From Acinetobacter cumulans (GTDB taxonomy: Bacteria; Pseudomonadota; Gammaproteobacteria; Pseudomonadales; Moraxellaceae): 64,000 bases of DNA. The translations under genes were made by a program, and so were the position numbers. The stretch is taken from NCBI RefSeq assembly GCF_003024525.3, contig NZ_CP035934.2, positions 3,038,001 to 3,102,000 of the forward strand. The letters are read 5' to 3'. The notes beneath the pieces are model-generated. The model was given only the letters and a program-made list of their open reading frames with translations. It searched no databases and was not told the DNA's origin. Shown piece after piece: positions 52,081 through 61,224 of the stretch; the first letter of the stretch is position 1, and every line of letters starts with the position of its first letter.

Positions 52081-52254
52081 ATGCCCACTTCTCTGAACTG
52101 CCCACGTTGTGGCGAACTCACTGTTTGGGAAAATAATATTTACCGCCCATTTTGCTCAGAGCGTTGCAAATTAATTGATTTTGGAGCTTGGGCCAATGAA
52201 GAATACACCTTACCCACCCAAGATGCGCCTCAAGCAGATGGTTCCGAGGAATAA
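52081..52254 (+). CDS. yacG: DNA gyrase inhibitor YacG
   Basis: A 57-residue zinc protein. Ligands are C7 and C10 (NCPRCGE) and C26 and C30 (FCSERCK). The LIDFGAWANEEY segment matches the family. YacG inhibits gyrase by binding GyrB. The ATG at 52081 follows GGAG by nine bases. In many bacteria it lies near coaE and pilD; here those genes are absent. Confidence 0.93.
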   Translation: MPTSLNCPRCGELTVWENNIYRPFCSERCKLIDFGAWANEEYTLPTQDAPQADGSEE

Positions 52255-52767
52255 CATAAGACAGTATCACAATGTTGTTAGGTCTTTTATAGAGGGGACT
52301 TTCTTCCTCTCTTCAACTCCAAACCTACTTAAATAAGTAGCATTCCTACCATACATAACAAGTCACAAAACCGCCAAGCGCTTATACCATTTCATCAACC
52401 AATATACTTTTAACCTTCTTAAGCTACCTATGAAAATATCAGTAAAAATTTGCGCTTGTTAGCTTTGACTTCTCATAGATATGTGAATGTCATACATGGT
52501 AATTTTTTAGTGAAAAATGACTTTTTTGTCAATCACTTAGCGTTAAGTATTTTTATTTTCACCTCTATCTTTTTTTTAAGATTTAATTAAGAATATTGTC
52601 ATTAATACAGATTATAAATAGTCATGAATACACAGCCTGTATTCATGTTTCAAGTGTACATAAATTTTACACTTAGTAGATGTGGGCCATCTTTATAGGC
52701 AACTCAAACAAACCTGTTGAAATGGCTTCAAAACAAAAAAAGAACGCTTTGGGGAGAGCTGTTGCTT
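52255..52767. other. Intergenic region with two perfect hairpins
   Basis: About 513 AT-rich bases. At 52623-52647 is CATGAATACA-CAGCC-TGTATTCATG and at 52652-52674 AAGTGTA/TACACTT. No gene was recognised. The hairpins lie about 100-145 bases before the next start codon. Confidence 0.55.
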
Positions 52768-52953
52768 ATGAAAACGAAATTGATGTGCGCCATTATGGCG
52801 ATATTTGTCTTATCTAGTGTGGGTTGTTTAATTATTGGAATACATAACTCAGACCTCATCTTTTTACTGATGGGACTATTAATGGGTACAGCTTCTGGTC
52901 TGATGTATCTAGAAGTTAAAAAGGAATATAGCAATCCTTTTAGTAAGGACTGA
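52768..52953 (+). CDS. Small two-helix membrane protein
   Basis: A protein of 61 residues from the ATG at 52768, which has GGAGAG about ten bases upstream; a longer frame from 52717 is possible. Two hydrophobic segments (about 5-24 and 28-48) end in a charged LEVKKEYSNPFSKD tail. The function is unknown. Two hairpins precede it. Confidence 0.5.
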   Translation: MKTKLMCAIMAIFVLSSVGCLIIGIHNSDLIFLLMGLLMGTASGLMYLEVKKEYSNPFSKD

Positions 52954-52977
52954 AGCCGAAGCTCCAGTCCTTAGTAT

Positions 52978-53622
52978 TTAGCCAGCTTTACTTGCCACAA
53001 AAGGATTGTGTTGCTTTTCAAAGCCAATGCTACTGATTGGACCATGCCCAGAAATAAATTGGGTTTCATCTGGTAAGCTAAAACATTCACGTTGAATAGA
53101 ATCTAGCAATTGCTGGTGATTGCCACGTGGGAAATCTGTACGGCCGATCGAACCTTTAAACAGCACATCACCTGTCCACAGTAGACCATACTGTGCATTG
53201 TAAAACATGACATGACCTGGTGTATGCCCTGGTGCAAAGCGCACTTCAAATTTTTCAGTGCCTAGTTGAAGCACTTCGCCACCTTCCAGCCAAGTCGTTA
53301 CCTCAACTTTTTCAGGAATTGGGAAACCATACTTTGCCGACACTTCCTGAATCATATCTAACCAAAATGCGTCTTCTTTATGAGGCCCAATCACAGGCAC
53401 ATCCCACACTTTTTGTAGCGTACCTACTGCACCTGCATGGTCCAAATGTCCATGCGTTAACCATAATGCTTGGACCTTCAAGCCCAAAGCTTCAACTTCA
53501 GCTTTTAACTTATCTGGTTCACCACCAGCATCAATTAAAATGGCCTCTTTGCTAACCGAATCCCAAACAATGGAACAATTTTGCTGAAATGTTGTGACTG
53601 GCACAATTTTTACTTGGAGCAT
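52978..53622 (-). CDS. Glyoxalase II-like metallo-hydrolase
   Basis: A metallo-beta-lactamase-fold protein of 214 residues, short like YcbL. Metal ligands are THGHLDHAG and the later GHTPGH and GDVLF, plus FISGHGP. The short length and lack of the C-terminal substrate domain of GloB suggest a YcbL/type II glyoxalase or related thioesterase. The ATG at 53622 is chosen over an upstream TTG. It lies 18 bases after hemH on the same strand. Confidence 0.87.
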   Translation of the reverse strand: MLQVKIVPVTTFQQNCSIVWDSVSKEAILIDAGGEPDKLKAEVEALGLKVQALWLTHGHLDHAGAVGTLQKVWDVPVIGPHKEDAFWLDMIQEVSAKYGFPIPEKVEVTTWLEGGEVLQLGTEKFEVRFAPGHTPGHVMFYNAQYGLLWTGDVLFKGSIGRTDFPRGNHQQLLDSIQRECFSLPDETQFISGHGPISSIGFEKQHNPFVASKAG

Positions 53623-53640
53623 GGGGCGAGACCTCAAAAA

Positions 53641-54654
53641 TCAATGCGCTAAAGTATGTTTTAAAGCATCAAGATTAGCTTGAAGCAAACTATTGAGCAA
53701 TTGCAAATGATCAGCACGATTATTCAAAGCTGGAATATAGGCATAAGAACCACCACCTGCTTCACGGAATAACGTCGCATTTTCAATCGCCAACTCTTCT
53801 AAAGTCTCTAAACAGTCCGCCGAAAAAGCAGGACTGAGCACCTGTACAGACTTCACACCTTGCTTAGCCCATTCAGCCAGTAAAGCATCGGTATAAGGCT
53901 TCACCCACTCCTGCTTACCAAAGCGTGATTGGAAGCTGATAGCCCACTGATCCTCTTGTAAATCCAATGCGTTCGCAAGCAATTGAGCGCTCACGCGACA
54001 ACGATCAGCATAGGGATCCCCCTTATCTGCATAAGGTTGCGGTATTCCATGAAAGGACATCAAAAGCTTTTCGGGCTGACCATGTACCGCCTGATAGTCT
54101 CGAACACTTTGTGCCAAAGCTTGGATAAAGAGCGGATGCTGGTAATAATCACGGATAATTGAAATGCCCGGTAAGTTGCGTTGCTGCGGGATCCATTTCG
54201 CAAAAGCGTCATATAAAGGCGCCGTTGAAGTCGCTGAATATTGCGGAAAAAGCGGGAATAAAATGACATGATCTGGCTGCTGTTCGCTCAGCTGCGCCAG
54301 CGTCTGCTGAATACCTGGATTGCCATAGGTCATGGCAGGAACAACCTGCAAGTCAAACTCAGGGTATTGCGCTGTCAGATGCTGCTGAACTGCTTGTACC
54401 TGCTCGAACAAAATTTCCCGCATCGGAGAGTCTTGCTGCCACACAGAAGCGTAGGCATGTGCTACACGCTTAGGACGGAAAGGCAAAATAAATAAGCGTA
54501 GGATCAGCTGCCAAATGGGTTTGGGGATTTCAATGACACGCTGATCAGACAGGAACTGTTTTAGAAATGCACGGACTGCTGGCACAGTCGGTGCATCAGG
54601 TGTGCCTAAATTGGCTAAAATCACCGTCACTTTTGCTTTCGGCGCAGAAGACAT
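53641..54654 (-). CDS. hemH: Ferrochelatase
   Basis: The last haem-synthesis enzyme, inserting ferrous iron into protoporphyrin IX. It has 337 residues from MSSAPKAK; a GTG one codon upstream is possible. The family stretches [28 protein letters not shown] and [14 protein letters not shown] are intact, with the catalytic histidine in FHGIP. It shares the leftward strand with the glyoxalase-II-like gene. Confidence 0.96.
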   Translation of the reverse strand: MSSAPKAKVTVILANLGTPDAPTVPAVRAFLKQFLSDQRVIEIPKPIWQLILRLFILPFRPKRVAHAYASVWQQDSPMREILFEQVQAVQQHLTAQYPEFDLQVVPAMTYGNPGIQQTLAQLSEQQPDHVILFPLFPQYSATSTAPLYDAFAKWIPQQRNLPGISIIRDYYQHPLFIQALAQSVRDYQAVHGQPEKLLMSFHGIPQPYADKGDPYADRCRVSAQLLANALDLQEDQWAISFQSRFGKQEWVKPYTDALLAEWAKQGVKSVQVLSPAFSADCLETLEELAIENATLFREAGGGSYAYIPALNNRADHLQLLNSLLQANLDALKHTLAH

Positions 54655-54717
54655 CACGCTATTCCTATGAATTAGACCAGCCTACTGTATCAGTTTTAAA
54701 TCAATTTATTAAGTAGA

Positions 54718-55746
54718 TTAATTTAAAGATTTAAATTGAAAAGTTCGATCAGAATCTAATAAATTACTTTCCAACAATTTCGTGGCCTTCGACGTGACTT
54801 GCCAAAGCATGCGTTGGCGGTCATCGCGACCAGATTGCACAATCCACTCATTTTGTCGCATTTGCATTTTGATACTGTGCAAAGCACGAATATTAATTTG
54901 TGCACGCGCAACTGCATGTGCACGAGGCATTTCTATACGCGCATCCGACAAGCCATTTTCATTTAAATATTCATTCATACGCTTGGAAAAATACTCTTCC
55001 GGCGTTGGATTCATAAATGTAGTGCCCAAAATACTCAGCATTTGTGCCCAGGTTAATTTTTTCTGAATTTTTAATTCTTTAAAATTACCGTCTTGGTAGG
55101 CATGCATGCGATATTCAAATGCAAAAACTTCATGCATCGACACTTTTGGTAAAGTTAAAAATGGATCGACTTCTCGCTTGCCTGCATCCGTTTCCAATTG
55201 TTGGATTTTATCTTTTAAAGCATCAATTTCATCTTGCAATACTTGAGTATTCTGTGGACGCACCCAACCCACCGCAGGGTAACGCTCCAACATTTGTGAC
55301 ATATTTAAACGCACTGCCATTTCCAAGTCACGCAGACTACGGTACGTAAAAATTTGATCTACTTCATTTTGCAAAAGCTGACGAAATTCTTTGAATTTTT
55401 CGGCTAATTCTGGCTTCTGATCTTGTAGCGCATGATCACGTGAAGATGGCTCATCGTGCATAAATACAATAATTGGCTTTTGCTTGGTCACTGCATAAAT
55501 GTACTCAAGATGCATATATCCTACACCTGATACCGACTGCTCACCATAAGAGCTTCCCAATAAGATAATCACATAATCACAGTCATCAATTTGGCGACGT
55601 GCAAATGCAGTACTCAATGGTGTCCGTTGCTCTAAGCCCCAGGAGAAAAAGCCCATTCCCACAAGAGTCTGAGCTAAAATCATGCGTTCAGGTTGCATTT
55701 CGCTACCAGACGTAGAAATAAATACTTGATAACGCTTATCGAGCAT
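54718..55746 (-). CDS. DUF4062 (TIR-like) domain protein
   Basis: A protein of 342 residues. The N-terminal 150 residues form a DUF4062 domain (QVFISTSGSEMQPER, then CDYVIILLGSSYGE), a TIR-like fold. A short coiled linker (LQDEIDALKDKIQQLETDAG) leads to a C-terminal domain of about 150 residues with a KLTWAQMLSILG stretch, not recognised. DUF4062 proteins are often found with defence or signalling modules; an enzymatic role is inferred only. It is a single-gene unit between hemH and murI. Confidence 0.78.
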   Translation of the reverse strand: MLDKRYQVFISTSGSEMQPERMILAQTLVGMGFFSWGLEQRTPLSTAFARRQIDDCDYVIILLGSSYGEQSVSGVGYMHLEYIYAVTKQKPIIVFMHDEPSSRDHALQDQKPELAEKFKEFRQLLQNEVDQIFTYRSLRDLEMAVRLNMSQMLERYPAVGWVRPQNTQVLQDEIDALKDKIQQLETDAGKREVDPFLTLPKVSMHEVFAFEYRMHAYQDGNFKELKIQKKLTWAQMLSILGTTFMNPTPEEYFSKRMNEYLNENGLSDARIEMPRAHAVARAQINIRALHSIKMQMRQNEWIVQSGRDDRQRMLWQVTSKATKLLESNLLDSDRTFQFKSLN

Positions 55747-55877
55747 TGGTTATCCTCTTCCAAGTGCACATTACAGCTACTGTGACTAAGGTCACAACAT
55801 GTTCTGCGATATGACTACCCCATATAAAATAATTTTTAATTAATTAATTCAAAAGACTAACTTAAGTTATTTGATCA

Positions 55878-56750
55878 TTAAATACCAATATTTTTAATGC
55901 TCCAAGTCAAATCAGGTGCAATAAGATGACTCAGAATTGGTTTTAAATGATCTGCATTTTGCCCACTGACATAACATTCAATGCGCACATGCTCTGGCTG
56001 CCCATCATGTTCAAATAATAACTCATTTTTAATTAAAATTCGGGCTGTTTGTCGCGCAACGGCAGTTCCTGAGTCAATTAATGTCATTTTCTGACCAAAA
56101 ATATGCTGAATTGCGTCTTTTAAGAAAGGATAGTGCGTACAACCTAAAACCAAATAGTCGACATTTTGATCAACAGCAGGTTGTAACACCTCTTTAAGCG
56201 TCACCAAACATGCCTCACTCATCTGAGCACCGGCCTCAACAAAAGGCACGAGGTCTAAGCACGTAATCGTGAGCACCTCAACCTGTGCAGGTTCGGCAAA
56301 GCGAGTCATCACATCTTTGATTAATTGACCACGAAAGGTCGCTGGTGTTGCAAGAACCGCAACTTTTTTTGATTTGCTTTGTAATACTGCAGGCTTAAGG
56401 GCTGGAACTAAACCAATGATCGGAAAGTTTTCACCATAATGCTCACGTAAATAATCCAGACTAAATGCAGAAGCAGTGTTGCAAGCCACCACTGCAATTT
56501 TACAGCCTTGACGATATAACCACTCAATAGCATGCGCGGTAAGTTCACGAATATTTTGATCTTCACGTGGGCCGTATGGCACATGTGCTGTGTCGGCATA
56601 ATACACAATGCGTTCTTTGGGTAAATAACGTGCAATTTCTTGTGCAATGGAGAGCCCACCAATGCCCGAATCAAAGATTCCAATCGGTGCATCTGCCCCA
56701 GCTTTTGGCATTGGATCATGGAGTGGGTATAGAGGATGTATCGCGCTCAT
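55878..56750 (-). CDS. murI: Glutamate racemase
   Basis: An enzyme of 290 residues that makes D-glutamate for peptidoglycan. The catalytic cysteines are C90 (VVACNTASA) and C204 (LGCTHYPFL), both intact, with the IGIFDSGIGGLS start motif. The gene is followed closely, on the same strand upstream, by the DUF1285 gene (gap about 45 bases), suggesting co-transcription. Confidence 0.96.
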   Translation of the reverse strand: MSAIHPLYPLHDPMPKAGADAPIGIFDSGIGGLSIAQEIARYLPKERIVYYADTAHVPYGPREDQNIRELTAHAIEWLYRQGCKIAVVACNTASAFSLDYLREHYGENFPIIGLVPALKPAVLQSKSKKVAVLATPATFRGQLIKDVMTRFAEPAQVEVLTITCLDLVPFVEAGAQMSEACLVTLKEVLQPAVDQNVDYLVLGCTHYPFLKDAIQHIFGQKMTLIDSGTAVARQTARILIKNELLFEHDGQPEHVRIECYVSGQNADHLKPILSHLIAPDLTWSIKNIGI

Positions 56751-56795
56751 AGTACAGAGTTAAAATTGACGTATTCGATTCAGAAAGCTTAAACC

Positions 56796-57407
56796 TCAGC
56801 TGTCTAATTGCAAGTGCAAATTACCACTTTTCAAGCTTAATTGTGCCTGACCTTGTTCATTTTCAGTTAACTCTCCCATTTGCACCAAATGCATAAATGT
56901 CGCGCGCTGAATTAATGCATTTAACCCAAATCGGACCTGTACATAAGGTCTTAATTCACCAGCAAATTCACGCATAAATATACGATGTGTTGCATCAACC
57001 ACCACAATATCGTCTGTAGTTGTTGTGAACTGGATATAGCGCTGACCTTCTATCTGAATTTCATCAACCTGATTCACAAATAAAGGCTCATCTTCGACCT
57101 CTATTTCAATCTGCTCGACTGGGGTTTTTAAATAGAATTTATCTGCCTCTTTCCACAGTACAGTTGAGAATAGATTTATGAGGGCTTGGCGCTTGATCAA
57201 TTGACCTTCGTGCCACCATTCTCCATTGGCTTTTACCTTCAAATCCATAGCGCCACAATGCTTTGGGTGCCATTGCTCTAAAGGGGGAATTGACTTTTTG
57301 TGACCGAACTGTCCATCTTTTAAGTATTGTGCAATCGCCATTAAATTTTTATTATCGGCTTGAGCTGTTTCTTTCGCCGAATTTGAGGGATTTTCATGAT
57401 TATTCAT
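56796..57407 (-). CDS. DUF1285-family protein
   Basis: A protein of 203 residues from the ATG at 57407, with AAGGT nine bases upstream. The DUF1285 signature region, GEWWHEGQLIKRQALINLF, is at about residues 60-80, followed by a beta-rich body and a C-terminal DIVVVDATH stretch. The function is unknown; the family is common in gammaproteobacteria. It is upstream of murI on the same strand. A longer frame to 57500 would start with a non-typical hydrophobic segment. Confidence 0.78.
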   Translation of the reverse strand: MNNHENPSNSAKETAQADNKNLMAIAQYLKDGQFGHKKSIPPLEQWHPKHCGAMDLKVKANGEWWHEGQLIKRQALINLFSTVLWKEADKFYLKTPVEQIEIEVEDEPLFVNQVDEIQIEGQRYIQFTTTTDDIVVVDATHRIFMREFAGELRPYVQVRFGLNALIQRATFMHLVQMGELTENEQGQAQLSLKSGNLHLQLDS

Positions 57408-57544
57408 AGCAGAAGACCTTACTGACGGAAAAATAATATGATTCAGCCAATTGGCTAGAACAAGGTTTAAAACTATACTAGCCCACAATATAAAAGGCAC
57501 GATAATAAATTTGTGTCTAGGAATTCAGAACACTCATGGCAGCG

Positions 57545-57567
57545 CCAATATTAAAACGCAATATTGG
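57545..57567 (+). promoter_or_regulatory. Inverted repeat upstream of ETF-QO gene
   Basis: CCAATATT-AAAACGC-AATATTGG, perfect 8-bp arms, 33 bases before the ATG. The spacing suits a dimeric regulator or an mRNA hairpin in the 5' leader. Confidence 0.4.
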
Positions 57568-57599
57568 TAGCCACCTTCAAACCAGATGAGGAGTCCGAC

Positions 57600-59312
57600 A
57601 TGGAACACATCGAACGTGAATCGATGGAGTTTGACGTAGTAATCGTTGGTGCAGGCCCAGCGGGTCTTTCTGCTGCGATTAAAATCCGTCAACTTGCAAT
57701 TGAAAATAACCTGAACGATTTGTCCGTTTGTGTCGTAGAAAAAGGCTCCGAAGTAGGTGCACATATTCTGTCTGGCGCTGTGCTTGAACCACGTGCAATC
57801 AATGAATTGTTCCCTGACTGGAAAGAACAAGGCGCGCCTTTAAATGTGCCTGTTACTGAAGACAAAACCTATTTCTTATTGTCTGATGAAAAATCGCAAG
57901 AAATGCCGCATTGGATGGTGCCAAAAACCATGCACAATGACGGCAACTATGTCATTTCATTAGGCAACGTGGTTCGCTGGTTAGGTACGAAAGCAGAAGA
58001 ACTTGAAGTATCAATCTTCCCAGGTTTTGCAGCGTCTGAAATTCTGTATCATGAAGATGGTACGGTTAAAGGCATCCAAACTGGCGATATGGGTATTGGT
58101 AAAGATGGCGAACCAACGCACAACTTTACCCCTGGCTATGAACTGCATGCCAAATACACAATTTTTGCAGAAGGCTGTCGTGGTCACTTAGGCAAACGCC
58201 TCATTTCTAAATTTGATTTAGATAAAGATGCTGATCCGCAGCACTACGGTATTGGTATTAAAGAGCTTTGGGAAATCGACCCTGCAAAACATAAAGCAGG
58301 TACGGTTATGCATGGCGCTGGTTGGCCTTTAACTGAAACAGGTTCTTCAGGTGGCTGGTGGTTATACCACGCAGAAAACAACCAAGTGACTTTGGGTATG
58401 ATCGTAGACTTGTCATATACCAACCCGCACATGTATCCATTCATGGAAATGCAGCGCTGGAAAACTCACCCGCTGATTAAACAATTCCTTGAAGGTGGTA
58501 AGCGTATTTCTTATGGCGCGCGTGCTGTAGTAAAAGGTGGTTTTAACTCGTTACCTAAATTCACTTTCCCTGGTGGTAGCTTAATTGGTGATGATGCTGG
58601 CTTCTTGAACTTTGCAAAAATCAAAGGCTCTCACACTGCCATGAAATCTGGCATGCTGTGCGGTGAAGCTGTATTTGAAGCGATTGCAGCGGGTGTAGAA
58701 AAAGGCGGTGACCTTGCCATTGCTCGTGTGACTGAAGGTGAAGACTTCTTCGCTAAAGAAGTGACTGCATACACTGAGAAATTTAACAACAGCTGGTTAA
58801 AAGAAGAGTTATATAACGCGCGTAACTTTGGCCCTGCAATGCACAAATTCGGTACATTCGGTGGTGGCGCATTTAACTTTATCGATCAAAACATCTTTAA
58901 AGTGCCGTTCACGCTGCGTGACTTACAGCCAGACTACAGCGCACTTAAAACTGTTGAAGCGAACAATGTTAAACCGAACTATCCAAAACCGGATGGCAAG
59001 TTAACATTTGACCGCTTATCTTCTGTATTCGTATCGAATACGGTTCATGAAGAAAACCAGCCTGCTCACTTGAAACTGACAGATGTATCTATTCCAGTAA
59101 ACGTAAACTTGCCAAAATGGGATGAGCCTGCTCAGCGCTACTGCCCTGCTGGTGTGTATGAAATTATGGAAGAAAATGACGGTTCTAAGCGTTTCCAAAT
59201 TAACGCAGCAAACTGTGTACACTGTAAGACTTGTGATATTAAAGACCCGTCACAAAACATTACTTGGGTAACGCCTGAAGGCGGCGGCGGTCCAAACTAT
59301 CCGAATATGTAA
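57600..59312 (+). CDS. Electron transfer flavoprotein-ubiquinone oxidoreductase
   Basis: An enzyme of 570 residues that passes electrons from ETF (fatty acid and amino acid dehydrogenases) to ubiquinone at the inner membrane. The start at 57600 follows GAGGAG. The FAD motif has G17, G19 and G22 (VGAGPAGLSAA). The C-terminal region carries the 4Fe-4S ligands NCVHCKTCDI and the upstream CPAGVYE. Length matches the family. It has its own terminator. Confidence 0.95.
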   Translation: MEHIERESMEFDVVIVGAGPAGLSAAIKIRQLAIENNLNDLSVCVVEKGSEVGAHILSGAVLEPRAINELFPDWKEQGAPLNVPVTEDKTYFLLSDEKSQEMPHWMVPKTMHNDGNYVISLGNVVRWLGTKAEELEVSIFPGFAASEILYHEDGTVKGIQTGDMGIGKDGEPTHNFTPGYELHAKYTIFAEGCRGHLGKRLISKFDLDKDADPQHYGIGIKELWEIDPAKHKAGTVMHGAGWPLTETGSSGGWWLYHAENNQVTLGMIVDLSYTNPHMYPFMEMQRWKTHPLIKQFLEGGKRISYGARAVVKGGFNSLPKFTFPGGSLIGDDAGFLNFAKIKGSHTAMKSGMLCGEAVFEAIAAGVEKGGDLAIARVTEGEDFFAKEVTAYTEKFNNSWLKEELYNARNFGPAMHKFGTFGGGAFNFIDQNIFKVPFTLRDLQPDYSALKTVEANNVKPNYPKPDGKLTFDRLSSVFVSNTVHEENQPAHLKLTDVSIPVNVNLPKWDEPAQRYCPAGVYEIMEENDGSKRFQINAANCVHCKTCDIKDPSQNITWVTPEGGGGPNYPNM

Positions 59313-59330
59313 TCTCTTTTTGAGATAAAA

Positions 59331-59355
59331 ATAAACCCGCTGAGTGCGGGTTTAT
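59331..59355. terminator. Bidirectional terminator
   Basis: ATAAACCCGC-TGAGT-GCGGGTTTAT between ETF-QO and the convergent T6SS cassette. Confidence 0.9.
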
Positions 59356-59383
59356 TTAGTTATATATAAAAGAATTCATTTAA

Positions 59384-59752
59384 TTACTTAATCGTTATAT
59401 CGTATTTTTTCTTAAAATTTGTCATACCACCAAAAGTACCGCCTACAAAATTACCATCTAGCAAAATATAGTAATTTCCTTTTACTCTTGGAGTCCCATA
59501 CACTTTTATAGTATTCTGGAAAAAAAAATCATCTTTCCCATTTTTCTGGATACTAATTCCAGAGTTTTCTGGCAAATCTGTTTTAATAACAAGATCCCCT
59601 ATAATTTTTAACTTTTCAATTTCAATACTATTATCATAATTTTCACCATATTTTAATTCTGGTAATTTATTAGGTTCTATTTGAATTTTATGGTTACATC
59701 CTAATAACAATAAAAAAACAAAAAAAAATGGATAATAAAAATTATTTTTCAT
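59384..59752 (-). CDS. Lipoprotein, probable immunity protein
   Basis: A protein of 122 residues with a short signal peptide and lipobox (LLLLGCNH, cysteine at residue 19). The rest is a beta-rich domain with DGNFVGGTFGGMTNF. It overlaps the stop of the cysteine-enzyme gene by one base (TAATG), the coupling typical of effector-immunity pairs. A periplasmic lipoprotein fits immunity against a periplasmic toxin. It is strongly AT-rich compared with vgrG. The role is inferred from position only. Confidence 0.6.
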   Translation of the reverse strand: MKNNFYYPFFFVFLLLLGCNHKIQIEPNKLPELKYGENYDNSIEIEKLKIIGDLVIKTDLPENSGISIQKNGKDDFFFQNTIKVYGTPRVKGNYYILLDGNFVGGTFGGMTNFKKKYDITIK

Positions 59753-60966
59753 TATGCTAAACCTCGCTCATATATATACACACCCCAAGTATAACTAATC
59801 AATTCGTCTAACGTTAAATTACTATTTTGCTCAAAGGATTCCCCCCAACTAAATGCTTTAAAGCTAACAAATTGAGATTTCAAACTTGAGGAATTTACTA
59901 AATTACCAGCTACTTTGATGTTATCATCTAAAACCACCCAATGAGTAGGAATCACGTTAGAGTGTCTTGTTTGGCCTTTTAAAATACTACTACTTGTTAA
60001 CAACACAATAAAATATTTTTTTGCATCATAGTTACTAGTTTCTATTAATGCTTTAAATTTATTTTCACCAATATGATAAAAAATTACTTTTTTAAAACCA
60101 ATTAATCTAAACCATTCAAGCACATCTCCTGGAGGGCTTACAGCAGTTGGTGACTCTCCCAATTCAATAGTATAATCAAAAATAATATTTGCCGAATCTC
60201 TAAGACTTCCTAATGTAATCCAATCAACAGCGGGTATTAAAGGTTGATCATTGCTATCAAAATAATTTTTAACTGTTCTAGCTCCGTCTTTATCAGGTTT
60301 TATTTTCAAATCATTAACCTGAGTTTCTCCTTTTTCCCATAAATCTTTAACAATTTTTTTATAAATATTAGCATTTGCATTCAGAACACAATAAAAAAAA
60401 GCTGCTGGACCACATAAATTTGTTCTGTTCTGATCTGGATATTTTTCTTTCAATCTACTCAATAATCCTTGCTGGATCTTTTCCTTTGTAAATGGATCAA
60501 GTTCATCACCTACTGGATGTTGAGTGCTTACAAAAATTCTCTTATTAGTTATATTTAATTTTACTAAATTCTTATTACCCCCATTAACAACCTTAGTTAT
60601 ACCATTAGCTTCCATATAATTAACAAAATCATATTTAATTTTATTGTTTTTTATATTATCAAATGTAAATTCAGAAACTATATTTGTTATTATTTTTTTA
60701 TCAATAACGACTGTAAAAGTAACACCATCACGCTTGTATAAAGTAAATTCTATAAGCATATCCTTTGCTGAATCTACACTCGAAATAACAGTAAATAATT
60801 CCGTCTGATAGTTGTTTTTTAATGGATATTTAACTCCTTCCTTAATTTTCTTCCCACTATCTGAAACAATTTTATTTGTTGATATATTAAATATGCGAAA
60901 ACTATAATATAGTTTTTTAACAGGCACATTAGATTTAACTACAACAAATGGGTAAAAATCAGCCAT
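59752..60966 (-). CDS. Papain-like cysteine enzyme, probable T6SS effector
   Basis: A protein of 404 residues. The N-terminal 130 residues look like a beta-rich adaptor domain. The C-terminal part has an N-L-C185-G-P-A-A motif and H342 in PTHWVVLDD, with W374-G375 after it, the pattern of papain/C39-like amidases or peptidases. GAGGA lies just before the ATG. It sits eight bases after the vgrG extension and before a lipoprotein gene, the layout of a VgrG-linked effector-immunity module. Peptidoglycan as target is an inference. Sequence and codons are very AT-rich, a sign of transfer. Confidence 0.65.
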   Translation of the reverse strand: MADFYPFVVVKSNVPVKKLYYSFRIFNISTNKIVSDSGKKIKEGVKYPLKNNYQTELFTVISSVDSAKDMLIEFTLYKRDGVTFTVVIDKKIITNIVSEFTFDNIKNNKIKYDFVNYMEANGITKVVNGGNKNLVKLNITNKRIFVSTQHPVGDELDPFTKEKIQQGLLSRLKEKYPDQNRTNLCGPAAFFYCVLNANANIYKKIVKDLWEKGETQVNDLKIKPDKDGARTVKNYFDSNDQPLIPAVDWITLGSLRDSANIIFDYTIELGESPTAVSPPGDVLEWFRLIGFKKVIFYHIGENKFKALIETSNYDAKKYFIVLLTSSSILKGQTRHSNVIPTHWVVLDDNIKVAGNLVNSSSLKSQFVSFKAFSWGESFEQNSNLTLDELISYTWGVYIYERGLA

Positions 60967-60974
60967 ACTTTCCT

Positions 60975-61224
60975 CTAAATATCTAAATAATTATTTATTT
61001 TTAAATGAATAGAGACTTTTTCTTTATTCATAGTTTTTATTGGATTTGTATAACCCTGATCATCAGTTACACTTTCAAACACAGAACCATTTTCCAAGAA
61101 AGCAATATATTTAGTATTTTTATAAGGAATACCATCATCATCTTGCATTAAAAACACAACATCATATTCATTTTCATCCCCTAAAATGGGTAAAGAAGTC
61201 TTTGAAGCCTGAACAATTGCTCCC
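60975..61224 (-). other. C-terminal TTR-like extension of VgrG, out of frame
   Basis: An 81-codon frame has no ribosome site and no convincing start of its own; it begins exactly where the vgrG frame breaks at the G6 run. It encodes DENEYDVVFLMQDDDG and ESVTDDQGYTNPI, the pattern of a transthyretin-like domain found at the end of VgrG proteins and used to load effectors. With one G fewer, the full protein would be 923 residues. Confidence 0.7.
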
